Positions 53,077-61,848 of a DNA stretch of 64,000 nucleotides are shown here, one piece after another. This stretch comes from JAAYTL01 sp031460505 (lineage in GTDB: Bacteria > Bacillota > Clostridia > Tissierellales > Tissierellaceae). The stretch is from NCBI GenBank assembly GCA_031460505.1, contig JAVKTT010000003.1, positions 124,001 through 188,000 on the forward strand, given 5' to 3'. The position numbers and the translations under genes are program-made. Below the pieces are notes generated by a model, which was not told the origin of the DNA, did not search any database, and was given only the letters and a program-made list of their open reading frames with translations. Position 1 is the first letter of the stretch; the number at the start of each line of letters is the position of its first letter.

Positions 53077-54564
53077 ATGAGTAAAAAAGTGATTGTTATA
53101 GGTGCTGGAATTGGTGGGTTGTCTACAGCTTTAAGACTTCTACATAATGGATATAATGTAGAGATTTATGAAAAGGACAATTCAATCGGTGGAAGAGTCA
53201 ATATTATTGAAACAGAAGACTACACTTTTGATTTAACAGCTTCAATCTTAATGATGCCCGATGTTTATAAAGAACTTTTTTCATATGTTAATAAAAATTA
53301 TAAAGATTATATTGAATTTAAAGAAATTGATCCTATTTATAGGGTTTTTTCCAATGCTCACCATTTTTTAGACTTTAATACAAGTATCTCTAAATTAACT
53401 AAAAACCTTGAACAAATTTCAAAGAATGACTCCCTAGGTTATTATAAATTCATAACTGATGTTTATGAAAAATACTTAATAGCAGATAAATACTTTTTAG
53501 AGAGGTCGCAAGATACTCCTAGAGATTTCTTTAATTTAAGAACTCTGTCTAAAGCATTTAAACTACATACACTTTCTACCTCTTATGATTTTATTTCAGA
53601 TTATATCAAAAATGAAAACATACGAGAATATTTAGCCTTTCAGTCTATGTATGTAGGTATATCTCCATATGAAGGCCCTAATATATATACACTTATACCA
53701 GTAGTATCTCAGTTATATGGACTATGGCATTTAGAGGGAGGAATGTATTCATTTGTTGATGCAATTTCTAAATTAATCGTTGAATTTGGAGGTATCATAA
53801 AAACTGGAGTAACCGTTGAAGAAATAATATTTTCAAAGGATAGGGCTATTGGAATAAAAACATCTCAGTCTACAGAAAAAGCAGATATCATCGTATGCAA
53901 TGCAGATTTTCCATACGCTATGAAAGATTTAATAAAGAACGAATATTTTAAGAAGGATTATACTGATAAAAAACTATCTGAGTTAAAATATTCTTGTTCC
54001 ACTTTTATACTTTATTTAGGACTTAGAAAAAAATATCCTCAATTATCAGTTCATAATATATACTTGGGTGAAAACTTTAAAAAGAATATACAAACAACCT
54101 TTGAGGGGGATTTACCTGAAAACCCTACTCTTTATATTTACTGTCCTAGTAGAATTGATGATAGTATGGCAAAAAATGGAGGTGAATGCTTAAATGTTAT
54201 ACTGAGGGTCCCTAATCTTTTCTTCAATAAAATAACTTGGGATGATGTTACAATTGATAAATTAACCAAAAGAATTATTATGGAATTGAAGAAAATAAAA
54301 GGTTTAGAAGATATTGAGGAGAATATTATATATAAAAATTATCTTACTCCGCATGATATGGAACAAAGATTTAATGCCTATGGAGGGACAGCCTTTGGAC
54401 TTAGCCCTACATTGACTCAAACAAATTATTTTAGACCACACTTTAAATCAGATAAGGCTGATAACTTATTTTTTGTAGGTAACTCTTTACATCCTGGACC
54501 TGGAGTATCCCTAGTTTTGAACTCAAGTAAATTAGTGACTGAAGAGATATTAAAACAATCCTAA
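53077..54564 (+). CDS. CrtI/phytoene-desaturase-family oxidoreductase
   Basis: A 495-residue FAD/NAD-dependent flavoprotein. The N-terminus VIVIGAGIGGLSTALRLLHNGYNVEIYEKDNSIGGRV (here given as start and end blocks GAGIGGLSTALRLL and DNSIGGRV) is the CrtI-type FAD fold; FFVGNSLHPGPGVSLVLNSSKL at the C-terminus is the second FAD motif. Carotenoid desaturases and retinol saturases belong here. No crtB or other carotenoid gene is in the window, so the substrate is open. The ATG at 53077 follows AAGGAG by 8 bases. Confidence 0.87.
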   Translation: MSKKVIVIGAGIGGLSTALRLLHNGYNVEIYEKDNSIGGRVNIIETEDYTFDLTASILMMPDVYKELFSYVNKNYKDYIEFKEIDPIYRVFSNAHHFLDFNTSISKLTKNLEQISKNDSLGYYKFITDVYEKYLIADKYFLERSQDTPRDFFNLRTLSKAFKLHTLSTSYDFISDYIKNENIREYLAFQSMYVGISPYEGPNIYTLIPVVSQLYGLWHLEGGMYSFVDAISKLIVEFGGIIKTGVTVEEIIFSKDRAIGIKTSQSTEKADIIVCNADFPYAMKDLIKNEYFKKDYTDKKLSELKYSCSTFILYLGLRKKYPQLSVHNIYLGENFKKNIQTTFEGDLPENPTLYIYCPSRIDDSMAKNGGECLNVILRVPNLFFNKITWDDVTIDKLTKRIIMELKKIKGLEDIEENIIYKNYLTPHDMEQRFNAYGGTAFGLSPTLTQTNYFRPHFKSDKADNLFFVGNSLHPGPGVSLVLNSSKLVTEEILKQS

Positions 54565-54620
54565 TTTTAAAAAGAAGAAGACTCCTTTAAAATTTCAAAA
54601 AAAGTACACCAACACAATAT

Positions 54621-54733
54621 ATAGACTTTATGGCATTATGAAAGCCTTGATTCATATAAGAACCAAGGCTTTTAAGCATATGTATGTCTATAGACATAGA
54701 TTTTAATACAATTTAGCAATATTCGATTAACGC
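54621..54733 (+). repeat. Repeat copy B (downstream of the crtI-like gene)
   Basis: TAGACTTTATGGCATTATGA, hairpin AAGCCTTG...CAAGGCTT, TATGTATGTCTATAGACATAG, then CGATTAACGC. Inside it CAATTTAGC and GCTAAATTG (9-bp arms, ending about 54740) form a further hairpin. It is a diverged copy of 52883-52979; both end in the same F-M-A-L-stop reading as the endonuclease remnant near 61.4 kb. The rest of 54565-54948 shows no gene. Confidence 0.6.
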
Positions 54734-54948
54734 TAAATTGTTTGATTATCGCTAAAAAGTGCACCCACCTACAAAGACCTTTTTGATATATTCTAGTTTA
54801 TAGATAATTATGTTTAAGTCAATAAGAAAATCCTTATTCCTCTTGGCTATTAAAGGTAGATACCTTCTACTTCTTATAGAATTTTGAAATTAGAAATATT
54901 ATAGCATATTTAGACTTTTATCCCACAATTATCTATAATTTTAGTATA

Positions 54949-55647
54949 TTAATATCTAACCTGTATCATTTGTAAGTATGCATTCTTACATTCATTAATG
55001 TTTCTATTTTTAATTGAATTAACAATTGCTTTATGGTTTAATATTGGAAATTCCCATATCTTCTGTAAGTCATCTCTAAATTTATCTCTTGATTTGTTGT
55101 ACATATCCTTATTGTATAAATTTAAAGTTTCTTTAGTAACCTCAAACATTACTTCGTAAAGTGAATTTCTAGACATTTTAGCTATTTGCATATGAAGTTT
55201 ATGATCATACTCTAAAAATCCTTCTATGTCATCATTTAAAGCTTTTTTCTCCATTTCAGATAATATAGTCTCTAAATGTACTATCTCTTCATCCGTTCCT
55301 CTTTCTATAGCCAATCTACAACAATCTAATTCAGTGTTTTTACGGAACTCCTTCAGTTCTGATATAGAGGAATCATCCATAATGATATCACTTGAAATTC
55401 CACGGAAAATATTAATTAATGAAAACTTTTTGACGAAGGAGCCTTCCCCATCATATGTTTCTATAAATCCTAATATTTTTAATTTTTGTAAAGCTGTCCT
55501 AACCGATATCCTACTAACTCCATAATAATCAGCTAATTCTGTTTCTGAAGGAATCCTATCTCCTTCTTTCCAAACTCCATTTACTATATTTTCTTTTATC
55601 TTCTCATAGACCTGGTCTGTAACATTCGTCTTTATTATTCTTCCCAT
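54949..55647 (-). CDS. GntR/FadR-family transcriptional regulator
   Basis: A 232-residue regulator: N-terminal winged helix (YEKIKENIVNGVWKEGDRIPSETELADYYGVSRISVRTALQKLKILGFI) and an all-helical FCD ligand domain (about 85-225) with the metal-site His residues in DHKLHMQIAKMSRN and LNHKAIVNSIKNRN. FadR-type FCD regulators usually respond to organic or sugar acids. The ATG at 55647 follows GAGAGGG by 6-7 bases. It lies beside the LarA-like/APC/enolase genes and is the obvious candidate regulator. Confidence 0.92.
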   Translation of the reverse strand: MGRIIKTNVTDQVYEKIKENIVNGVWKEGDRIPSETELADYYGVSRISVRTALQKLKILGFIETYDGEGSFVKKFSLINIFRGISSDIIMDDSSISELKEFRKNTELDCCRLAIERGTDEEIVHLETILSEMEKKALNDDIEGFLEYDHKLHMQIAKMSRNSLYEVMFEVTKETLNLYNKDMYNKSRDKFRDDLQKIWEFPILNHKAIVNSIKNRNINECKNAYLQMIQVRY

Positions 55648-55824
55648 AATTAACCCTCTCAATATTTCAATATCCAACTTAATAATAGGTACTATATTAT
55701 GATATCACTATAAATTTAAATTTTCAACATTATTTCGCTTACTATTGATTCCACCATTCTTATACTTGTATTTAAAAAAGGAACCATGAACTAATTAATA
55801 GTACATGGTTCAAAATAAGATTAT

Positions 55825-56095
55825 TTAATCATCCCATATTGAAGTTTCTATTTCAGTATCTGGACTTTTACTTCTATTGTATCCAAATATCATGCATATT
55901 GCAGAAAAGATAAACTTACTATTGTTGCAATAGGTATTAAATTTCTCATTGAGTCTATAAATACTGTTATATATGCTAATAAACTAATAGTAACAGTTAA
56001 ATAGTATTTATTATCAGATATACAGAATCTCGAGTTCTTCCAAGTTTCTGGATACTTTCTTGGCATTTGATAATATGAATATATCATACAATAGT
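55825..56095 (-). pseudogene. Frameshifted C-terminal remnant of an APC permease
   Basis: Minus-strand frames read YYQMPRKYPETWKNSRF, then a membrane helix, then after a frameshift near 55890-55920 FSAICMIFGYNRSKS and ETSIWDD-stop. This parallels the end of the intact APC permease at 57.5 kb (LPEKYPLLWERSTM... and VSLWYD-stop). No upstream permease sequence remains. It is a decayed duplicate or relic of another permease; about 170 bp on its GntR side shows nothing else. Confidence 0.7.
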
Positions 56096-56151
56096 ATCCC
56101 CACCTTGAACCCAGAAAAGTTTACCAACTAATAGTGGTGCAAAATCTTTAT

Positions 56152-57447
56152 TTATTCCAAAAACTTGAAAGGTGGTAAGTTCCCTTGTTTATTAAAGATA
56201 AATTCTTCAAGTTCCCCTACAATTTCAATATTTGGATTTAATTTTGCTTCTTCAATCAATGCTTCAGAAATAAAAATTTCTCCTATTTCCATCGAGTTCG
56301 CGATACGTACAATTCTTGCTTTTCCTCCCTGATTTCTTAAAGGAGTTGTTTTTATGGCAATTTTTATACAATCACAATCATTTTTAGCTATCATAGGAAT
56401 AGCAGCACCTCTTGGAATTGACGCTGTAATTGCATTTATATAAACAGTTTCTTTATCATATTTGTCAATTAATTTCTGAGTGGTAACATCTGCCCCACTT
56501 ATTCCTGCAGCATTTCCATGGCTTTCTTCTGATAAATCTAGCACTACTACCCTTTTAGAGTTAATTCCTCCTGTCATCTCAGGATCGTCAAAGGTTCCTG
56601 TAATATTTGGATCCATACCTGCACCACTGTAGTTTTTACCGATTTTATCTACTATCAATAAGTCTAAATTGTCAAAATAAATTTTTGGTATATTATCACG
56701 GGCTATATCAAGCATTTTTGGTTCTTCCTTTTCTATTTCTTCTGGGGAAAGAGCAATTAAGTCATAGGTTGCATCATAAGGGTTCTCTATGATTGCTAAA
56801 CCACAAACTACAGGGGCTTTCTCTATTATTGCACGCCCAAATAACAATACATTTTTCTCCATCATGCGAAATCCCTGACTATGACAGATAGCAGCACCAT
56901 ATTGTTTACCTAGACCAATTGCTAACATTTTCATGATGCCACTTTCGAAAGCTCCACGGAAATTAGTGTGAGGTTTTACTCTTCCACAAGCAATTATACC
57001 ATCTGATTCATATGCATATTTATCTATATATACATCCACGCCTTCTTCGTTTTTTCCTATGTTGACGGTTTCCATAGAAGAATATATAGGGCATCCTATA
57101 TATTCTTCTGTCACTCCATAATCTTCAAGCAATGACTTTTGACTTTCTGCTGTAGCTCCACCATGGCTTCCCATTGCCGGTATTACAAATGGTTTTGCAC
57201 CTACTTTTTTGCAATAATCTACAATGCTTTTAGTGATAAGTGCTATGTTAGAAATACCCCTACTTCCACAAGTAATACAAATTTTCTTATCTTCAGCTAT
57301 TGTATCTTTAAACTTTTCTTGACTCAATTGTTGACTTATTACTTTAGGTATGTTTTCTATAGGAATTGATTCCATATTAAAAAATTGTTTTACTTTCAAC
57401 ATTTTCGGCAATTCTACTTCTTTTGACATTTCATAAATAACTCCCAT
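56152..57447 (-). CDS. LarA-family (lactate racemase N-terminal domain) protein
   Basis: A 431-residue cytoplasmic protein of the LarA/DUF2088 superfamily, nickel-pincer-dependent racemases and epimerases of 2-hydroxy acids. Visible blocks are ITCGSRGISNIALITKSIVDYC, PAMGSHGGATAESQ, GRVKPHTNFRGAFESGIMKMLAIGLGKQYGA and the C-terminal RIANSMEIGEIFIS. The His residues of SHGG and KPHT are the candidate catalytic/metal positions. Lactate racemase itself has a different neighbourhood; here an acid-sugar or hydroxy-acid substrate is more likely. The ATG at 57447 follows AGGAGG by 5 bases. Confidence 0.82.
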   Translation of the reverse strand: MGVIYEMSKEVELPKMLKVKQFFNMESIPIENIPKVISQQLSQEKFKDTIAEDKKICITCGSRGISNIALITKSIVDYCKKVGAKPFVIPAMGSHGGATAESQKSLLEDYGVTEEYIGCPIYSSMETVNIGKNEEGVDVYIDKYAYESDGIIACGRVKPHTNFRGAFESGIMKMLAIGLGKQYGAAICHSQGFRMMEKNVLLFGRAIIEKAPVVCGLAIIENPYDATYDLIALSPEEIEKEEPKMLDIARDNIPKIYFDNLDLLIVDKIGKNYSGAGMDPNITGTFDDPEMTGGINSKRVVVLDLSEESHGNAAGISGADVTTQKLIDKYDKETVYINAITASIPRGAAIPMIAKNDCDCIKIAIKTTPLRNQGGKARIVRIANSMEIGEIFISEALIEEAKLNPNIEIVGELEEFIFNKQGNLPPFKFLE

Positions 57448-57490
57448 GAGTTCCTCCTTATCTTCTTCCTCCTTATATAATAAGAATTTA

Positions 57491-58867
57491 TTAGTCATAC
57501 CATAAACTTACATCAGATTTTACCTCTCCTGATTTTAATCTTACGTTACTGTACAAAATGCAAAATATCAAATAAATCGTTGAAATAACTACTGCTACCA
57601 CATTACTACTTCTTGCAGAATAAATTATTACAACAACTTCCATAATAAAACAAAGTATCATAATAAATTTAAAAACCTTAACAGGCATTCTCATAGTTGA
57701 TCTTTCCCAAAGTAGAGGATATTTTTCAGGCAACATCCATGCTGCAACAAATCCAAGTATCATCAAAACTCCACTCACAAACATAGCATTACTTGTAATA
57801 GCGGTTACAGAAAATTTGAAAATAATTGGAAGTAGCCCAATAAAGTATCCTAATGTTAAAACTACCCAATAAGATGCATTTTTATTTTGCTTTTTAAAAA
57901 AACTTGGTAACCACCCATTTTCTGCACCAGCCGCTATTATGTTTGAAAAATATCCGAACGATGAGTTGAGAGAAGTTAAAAGTGCTCCCATTGCTCCTCC
58001 AAGATAAAAAATCCAAAAAATTGCTGTAGGAAGAGCTTCTTTAGCAACATATGTTAAAGGTTTTCCTGCTACTTCTTCAAAAGGTAGTACTCCCGCTGCC
58101 ACAATTCCACATCCCACATATAAGATTAAAATTACTGGTATAGCTACCATCATTGAAAAAGGTAGATCTTTTCTAGCATTTTTAGCCACATTACTGTAAC
58201 CTATTGAAAAATAATATCCATGAGTAGAAAAAATTAAAATGAATACAGCAGTAAAAAAACCATCCATTCCATTTAACATAAAATTAGGTGATGAAAAGCT
58301 GATTTGTGTCCAATTAACTTTAGGTAGTCCAAAAATAACAAAAGAAATTAATCCCATGATTAGTGAATAACCTAATATTGTTTGTATCTTCGCCATAAAT
58401 TTCGCTCCAGCTAAATTTATAACATAGAAAATTGTTAAAATTGTAAGGGCAATTATAGTTACATTTACATTTGGTATTAGGGATTCAATATAGGCTGCAG
58501 ATGCTATTGGATATGATGCTAAACTTATCAAAGAAGGAATTGTACCAATTAAGTAAATACCACCTGCTCTTTTGCCGACAATTGAATATACAGCAGAATA
58601 AGCACCTCCACTTAACCTTACGGTTCCAGATATTACCATAAACGGGAATACCAAAAATATTCCGAAAACGATTGCAGTTAAATATGCTAGCCATATAGAA
58701 CTACCTGTTATTGCCATTGATGGTCCTATTAAGGCAATTACACCAGCACCTATTACTTGTCCCACCGCTAACCACACAAGTTCTTGTCTTGTCAAGATAC
58801 CTTCCGGTCCTTTGTTTAATCCGTCGATTATTTCTTTTTGATTAGTTACCGATTCTTTTCCCAACAT
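57491..58867 (-). CDS. APC-family permease
   Basis: A 458-residue transporter with twelve hydrophobic segments. The first contains LTRQELVWLAVGQVIGAGVIALIGPSM, the APC helix 1 unwinding motif GAGV; FPFMVISGTVRLSGGAYSAVYS follows. APC proteins carry amino acids or related acids. The neighbours suggest a hydroxy or sugar acid, but this is only an inference. I prefer the ATG at 58867 (GGAAAG upstream); an ATG at 58909 would add 14 basic residues and has no binding site. The stop lies 44 bp before the LarA-like start. Confidence 0.88.
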   Translation of the reverse strand: MLGKESVTNQKEIIDGLNKGPEGILTRQELVWLAVGQVIGAGVIALIGPSMAITGSSIWLAYLTAIVFGIFLVFPFMVISGTVRLSGGAYSAVYSIVGKRAGGIYLIGTIPSLISLASYPIASAAYIESLIPNVNVTIIALTILTIFYVINLAGAKFMAKIQTILGYSLIMGLISFVIFGLPKVNWTQISFSSPNFMLNGMDGFFTAVFILIFSTHGYYFSIGYSNVAKNARKDLPFSMMVAIPVILILYVGCGIVAAGVLPFEEVAGKPLTYVAKEALPTAIFWIFYLGGAMGALLTSLNSSFGYFSNIIAAGAENGWLPSFFKKQNKNASYWVVLTLGYFIGLLPIIFKFSVTAITSNAMFVSGVLMILGFVAAWMLPEKYPLLWERSTMRMPVKVFKFIMILCFIMEVVVIIYSARSSNVVAVVISTIYLIFCILYSNVRLKSGEVKSDVSLWYD

Positions 58868-59074
58868 AACTTTCCACTTCCCTTTTCTAATTTTTTTGAA
58901 TAACTTCATAAAAACTCAAATGACTATGACTCATTAGTAATTATTTATCTATAACTTCCTATAAAAATTCGTTACCTAATTAAGGATCACCTGATGGAAA
59001 AATATATTTGTTTTTCGACGTCTTATATATTTAGTAAAACCTGAATATATAGCTGCACTTTTAAATGCATGGTA

Positions 59075-59255
59075 TCATAGATTACAAATTTGGTATGGTA
59101 CTTCAAAATGAAAAGCTACATCTGGCGTTAGGGTACTCTCACATACGTGATCTTCAACTCCTACATCAGTATGAGCCATAGCCATAGCTGCTATCTTCAT
59201 CACTTCTGTAATTCAACATTAACTCTAGTCTACTAATACTCCAGGTGCAGGAGTA
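59075..59255 (-). pseudogene. Remnant of a second enolase-superfamily gene
   Basis: The minus strand reads ITEVMKIAAMAMAHTDVGVE and DHVCESTLTPDVAFHFEVPY, which aligns with KKICDMAHAYDISVQTHVCGSPISKAASLHLETAIP (blocks KKICDMAHAYDISV and THVCGSPISKAASLHLE) of the intact gene next door. Upstream codons are broken by stops. It is the barrel C-terminal part of a lost homologue. The remaining sequence from 58868 to 59394 shows no other gene. Confidence 0.65.
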
Positions 59256-59394
59256 TGTTTAATTCTTACGTCATTAGTAGATTTTTCCACAATATCGCCT
59301 CTATTTATATTTAATGATAACTATAACAAATAATTTAGGGAGATCATGATTAATCATTTAGATTAACCATGATTTAGCCTTAAATATAATTTTA

Positions 59395-60597
59395 TTATTT
59401 TATTGTAACAATTGTTGCATTACGTAATGCTTTTTCTGAAAGTTCCTGACCAAGCCCAGGAAGCTCCGGTGCTGTATAATATCCATTCTCAGGCTGATAA
59501 TCATAAACACCTAATTCAGTGTTAAATGGTTGCATTGATACTATGTGGTGTTCATGAATCAAGAAGTTTGGAATAGCTGTTTCTAAATGTAATGAAGCTG
59601 CCTTTGATATCGGACTTCCACATACATGCGTCTGAACACTTATATCATATGCATGTGCCATATCACATATCTTTTTAGCTTCACTAATTCCACCAACATT
59701 ACCTAAATCTGGTTGTATTACTTGAACTGACAAATCTTTAAAGAATGGTACATAAGACCATCTTCCGTATATTCTTTCACCTTGAGCAATAGGTATGTTA
59801 ACGTTATCAGCAACATATTTCGTTAAATCAGGATTTTGTGATGAAACTGGTTCTTCATAATAGAAAATATTATACTTCTCAAGCATCCTTCCAAATTGAA
59901 CAGCTGATACTGCATCTGTCCCAGCATGATTTTCTACTATTATGTCAACGTCTTCTCCTACCGCTTCCCTAACAGCGTATACTCTTTCTTCTGCAAGCTT
60001 CATTATTTGATTTGTTAAAGGTTTTGTTAGTTGTGCTGGTGAATGCGCAAACCCTTGTCTATTATAATTTAGGAAATCAATTTTTATTGCATCATATCCT
60101 TCAGCGATTGCTATCTTTGAGGTTTCAGCATATCTTTCTGGTATTCCACCTGGTTCGCATGCTTCACCCCATGCAACTTTAAATTCCTTAGTCCAACCGA
60201 ATTGAAGTTGACTTGCATAGGTGCGTAGCTTTTCATTTGTCTTTCCACCAAGTAGTTTATAAAGTGGTGTATTTAATGCTTTTCCTTTAATATCCCAAAG
60301 TGCCATATCAATTGCACTGATACCCGAAAAAACAATAGGTCCTCCATTTTGACCCCAAAAAGTTGTCTTATATAACATTTCCCAAATAGCTTCGATATTC
60401 ATTGCGTTTTTACCAACCAATAGTGTTGAAAGGTCCTTAACCATTCCAAATGCTGCAGGAGCACCTTTACCATATGCAATTGCTGCTTCACCATAACCAT
60501 AAATTCCTGAATCAGTATTAATTCTACAGATTACAGGTCTAAATGCTGGCATTTCTTCGCTATGTAACATCATTACATCTACGCTTGTAATTTTCAT
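59395..60597 (-). CDS. Enolase-superfamily (mandelate racemase/acid-sugar dehydratase) protein
   Basis: A 400-residue enzyme with capping domain and (beta/alpha)7beta barrel. Putative metal ligands are in DVDIIVENHAG, NIFYYEEPVS and PIAQGERIYG; the general base/acid positions are in YDAIKIDFLN (Lys-x-Asp) and VQTHVCGSP (His). This pattern is that of sugar-acid dehydratases such as galactonate or gluconate dehydratases. The neighbours (LarA-like, APC, GntR) fit uptake and breakdown of a hydroxylated acid. The exact substrate is not readable. AAGGAGAG precedes the ATG; a GntR-type palindrome lies upstream. Confidence 0.9.
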   Translation of the reverse strand: MKITSVDVMMLHSEEMPAFRPVICRINTDSGIYGYGEAAIAYGKGAPAAFGMVKDLSTLLVGKNAMNIEAIWEMLYKTTFWGQNGGPIVFSGISAIDMALWDIKGKALNTPLYKLLGGKTNEKLRTYASQLQFGWTKEFKVAWGEACEPGGIPERYAETSKIAIAEGYDAIKIDFLNYNRQGFAHSPAQLTKPLTNQIMKLAEERVYAVREAVGEDVDIIVENHAGTDAVSAVQFGRMLEKYNIFYYEEPVSSQNPDLTKYVADNVNIPIAQGERIYGRWSYVPFFKDLSVQVIQPDLGNVGGISEAKKICDMAHAYDISVQTHVCGSPISKAASLHLETAIPNFLIHEHHIVSMQPFNTELGVYDYQPENGYYTAPELPGLGQELSEKALRNATIVTIK

Positions 60598-60630
60598 GAA
60601 ATCTCTCCTTATAATTTTATATTGTAATAC

Positions 60631-60687
60631 TGTATAACTGTATGCCTGTTATACATCTATGATATAATATTTGTATTTCATTGTCAA
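60631..60687 (-). promoter_or_regulatory. Promoter and GntR-type operator of the catabolic cluster
   Basis: On the minus strand TTGACA (60682-60687), a 17-base spacer and TATCAT (60659-60664) form the promoter. Just downstream, TGTATAAC and GTTATACA (60631-60638, 60648-60655) are perfect 8-bp arms with a 9-base spacer, over the predicted start point. This is a good candidate site for the GntR regulator at 55.6 kb. Confidence 0.72.
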
Positions 60688-60801
60688 TACTTTTGTAAGA
60701 TCTAAAATATTATGTTATTTCATAAATAACTTGACTTGGGAATTGTAAAATTAAATTAAATGACTTGGCTGATTCATCCTTATTGACATATATCAATAGC
60801 G

Positions 60802-60872
60802 AGGACGGTTCTTTTTGCTTTTTACCTTAGAATAATATTTTAATAAACTTTAAGCAAAACTAACCGTCCCTT
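60802..60872. repeat. REP-like inverted repeat
   Basis: AGGACGGTT-CT-TTTTGCT and its near complement AGCAAAA-CT-AACCGTCCCT are about 18-base arms separated by about 31 bases. The GGGACGGTT core is like other clostridial REP-type palindromes. The stretch from 60688 to 61070 otherwise shows no gene. Confidence 0.55.
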
Positions 60873-61069
60873 AAGCTTCTAATGTTAAGGTTTTTTCTAA
60901 TTCTTCATCTATATATATTTATTAGTAGTGATTTATGTAGTTTATTTTCAATTTGAATGAGTCCATTTCTGAACTACCTATTATTAATTGATAAATTGCT
61001 ATTATTACTTTATATTAAAACTCTTCATGGACATTTATAATACGATATTATATAATCTAAATAAGAACT

Positions 61070-61422
61070 CATGTTTTGGAGGGTGATAGAAAATGTATAA
61101 TGCTATCAAAATACCACAAATCAGAATATCCATCCCCATGTATTAGCATATCATCTACAGATTTAGAATTACTAGAATGGGTTAAAGATAAGATTGGTAG
61201 TGGAAGAATAAATAGAAAAAAGAACTACAATATAGAAAAGCATAAAACCTCCTACACTTAATTTTGGGTACTGTTTATCCATACTTGGTTATCTCAAAGA
61301 AAAAAGCACGCGCTAAATTTGTAATTGAGAATTACAAAACTGTCACTAAGCGTAATTGCTGATACAATGAAGAACAGAAACAAGCAAAAGAACAATTCTA
61401 TACAGACTTTATGGCATTATAA
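61070..61422 (+). pseudogene. LAGLIDADG homing-endonuclease remnant
   Basis: Reading frames resemble the end of a LAGLIDADG endonuclease: LEGDRKCIMLSKYHKSEYP (second dodecamer-like), CISISSTDLELLEWVKDKI, SGRINRKKNYNIEKHKTSYT then a stop, then in another frame PYLVISKKKARAKFVIENYK and KQAKEQFYTDFMAL-stop. At least one frameshift and internal stops are present, and the first half is missing. It is not functional. Its last codons are shared with the repeats near the crtI-like gene. Confidence 0.7.
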
Positions 61423-61469
61423 AAGGTCTAGTGAATTCACTAGACCTTTTACTTCGATATGTATGGTGG
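61401..61469 (+). repeat. Repeat copy C with perfect palindrome
   Basis: ACTTTATGGCATTATAA then AAAAGGTCTAGTGAA and TTCACTAGACCTTTT (15-bp arms with no spacer, 61421-61450), then TATGTATG. The order matches copies A and B, but the stem sequence differs while pairing is kept, so it behaves as a terminator of the endonuclease remnant. The rest of 61470-61800 has GGGGAC-type REP-like pieces (about 61571-61676) and no gene. Confidence 0.6.
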
Positions 61470-61802
61470 AGGCGGTGGGACATGATCTCCAATAGTTTCC
61501 TAAAGGCACTGACTATATCTTGAAGTTAATTTCATTAACTCCTCTGGCGTATTATATATATTTCAATGTCAGGGGACACACCTCTTTCTTTGAAGTCTAT
61601 CTCATTGAGGAATGTCCCCAACGTATGTCCACTACCTGCAAGACGGTCTATATTTCTGGGGAATGTCCCCTTATAACCAGTCTTACCTTCCATCCTAGTG
61701 CTGCATATCCATTGGACTTAGCAGCCTATAAGTCGATACAGGGCTGTTGGATTTCTCCACATACCCCTCGGTATTAGCAGTTAAGCACTTTTTATTAAAT
61801 TA

Positions 61803-61840
61803 AAAAGAACCCCTTTTGATTTTTTCAATCGGGGCTCTCT
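61803..61840 (-). terminator. Terminator after the SLH-domain protein gene
   Basis: On the minus strand AGAGCCCCGATTGA pairs imperfectly with TCAAAAGGGGTTCT, followed by TTTTTAATTTAAT. It is just downstream of the stop at 61849. Confidence 0.75.
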
Positions 61841-61848
61841 GTCGATAC

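Noticed and set aside
59342..59376. ATCATGATTAATC...GATTAACCATGAT hairpin as terminator of the enolase-family gene
   Set aside because: The stem is imperfect and the minus strand continues with CTCCCTAAATT, not a T tract. It may only be a chance palindrome.
61520..61777. 85-codon frame on the plus strand
   Set aside because: No binding site, consists of REP-like repeat pieces, and has no protein-like composition.
61680..61790. Minus-strand peptide-like stretch (NTEGYVEKSNSPVSTY)
   Set aside because: It looked faintly like the start of a VWA-type protein but breaks off at once with frame changes; too weak to call.
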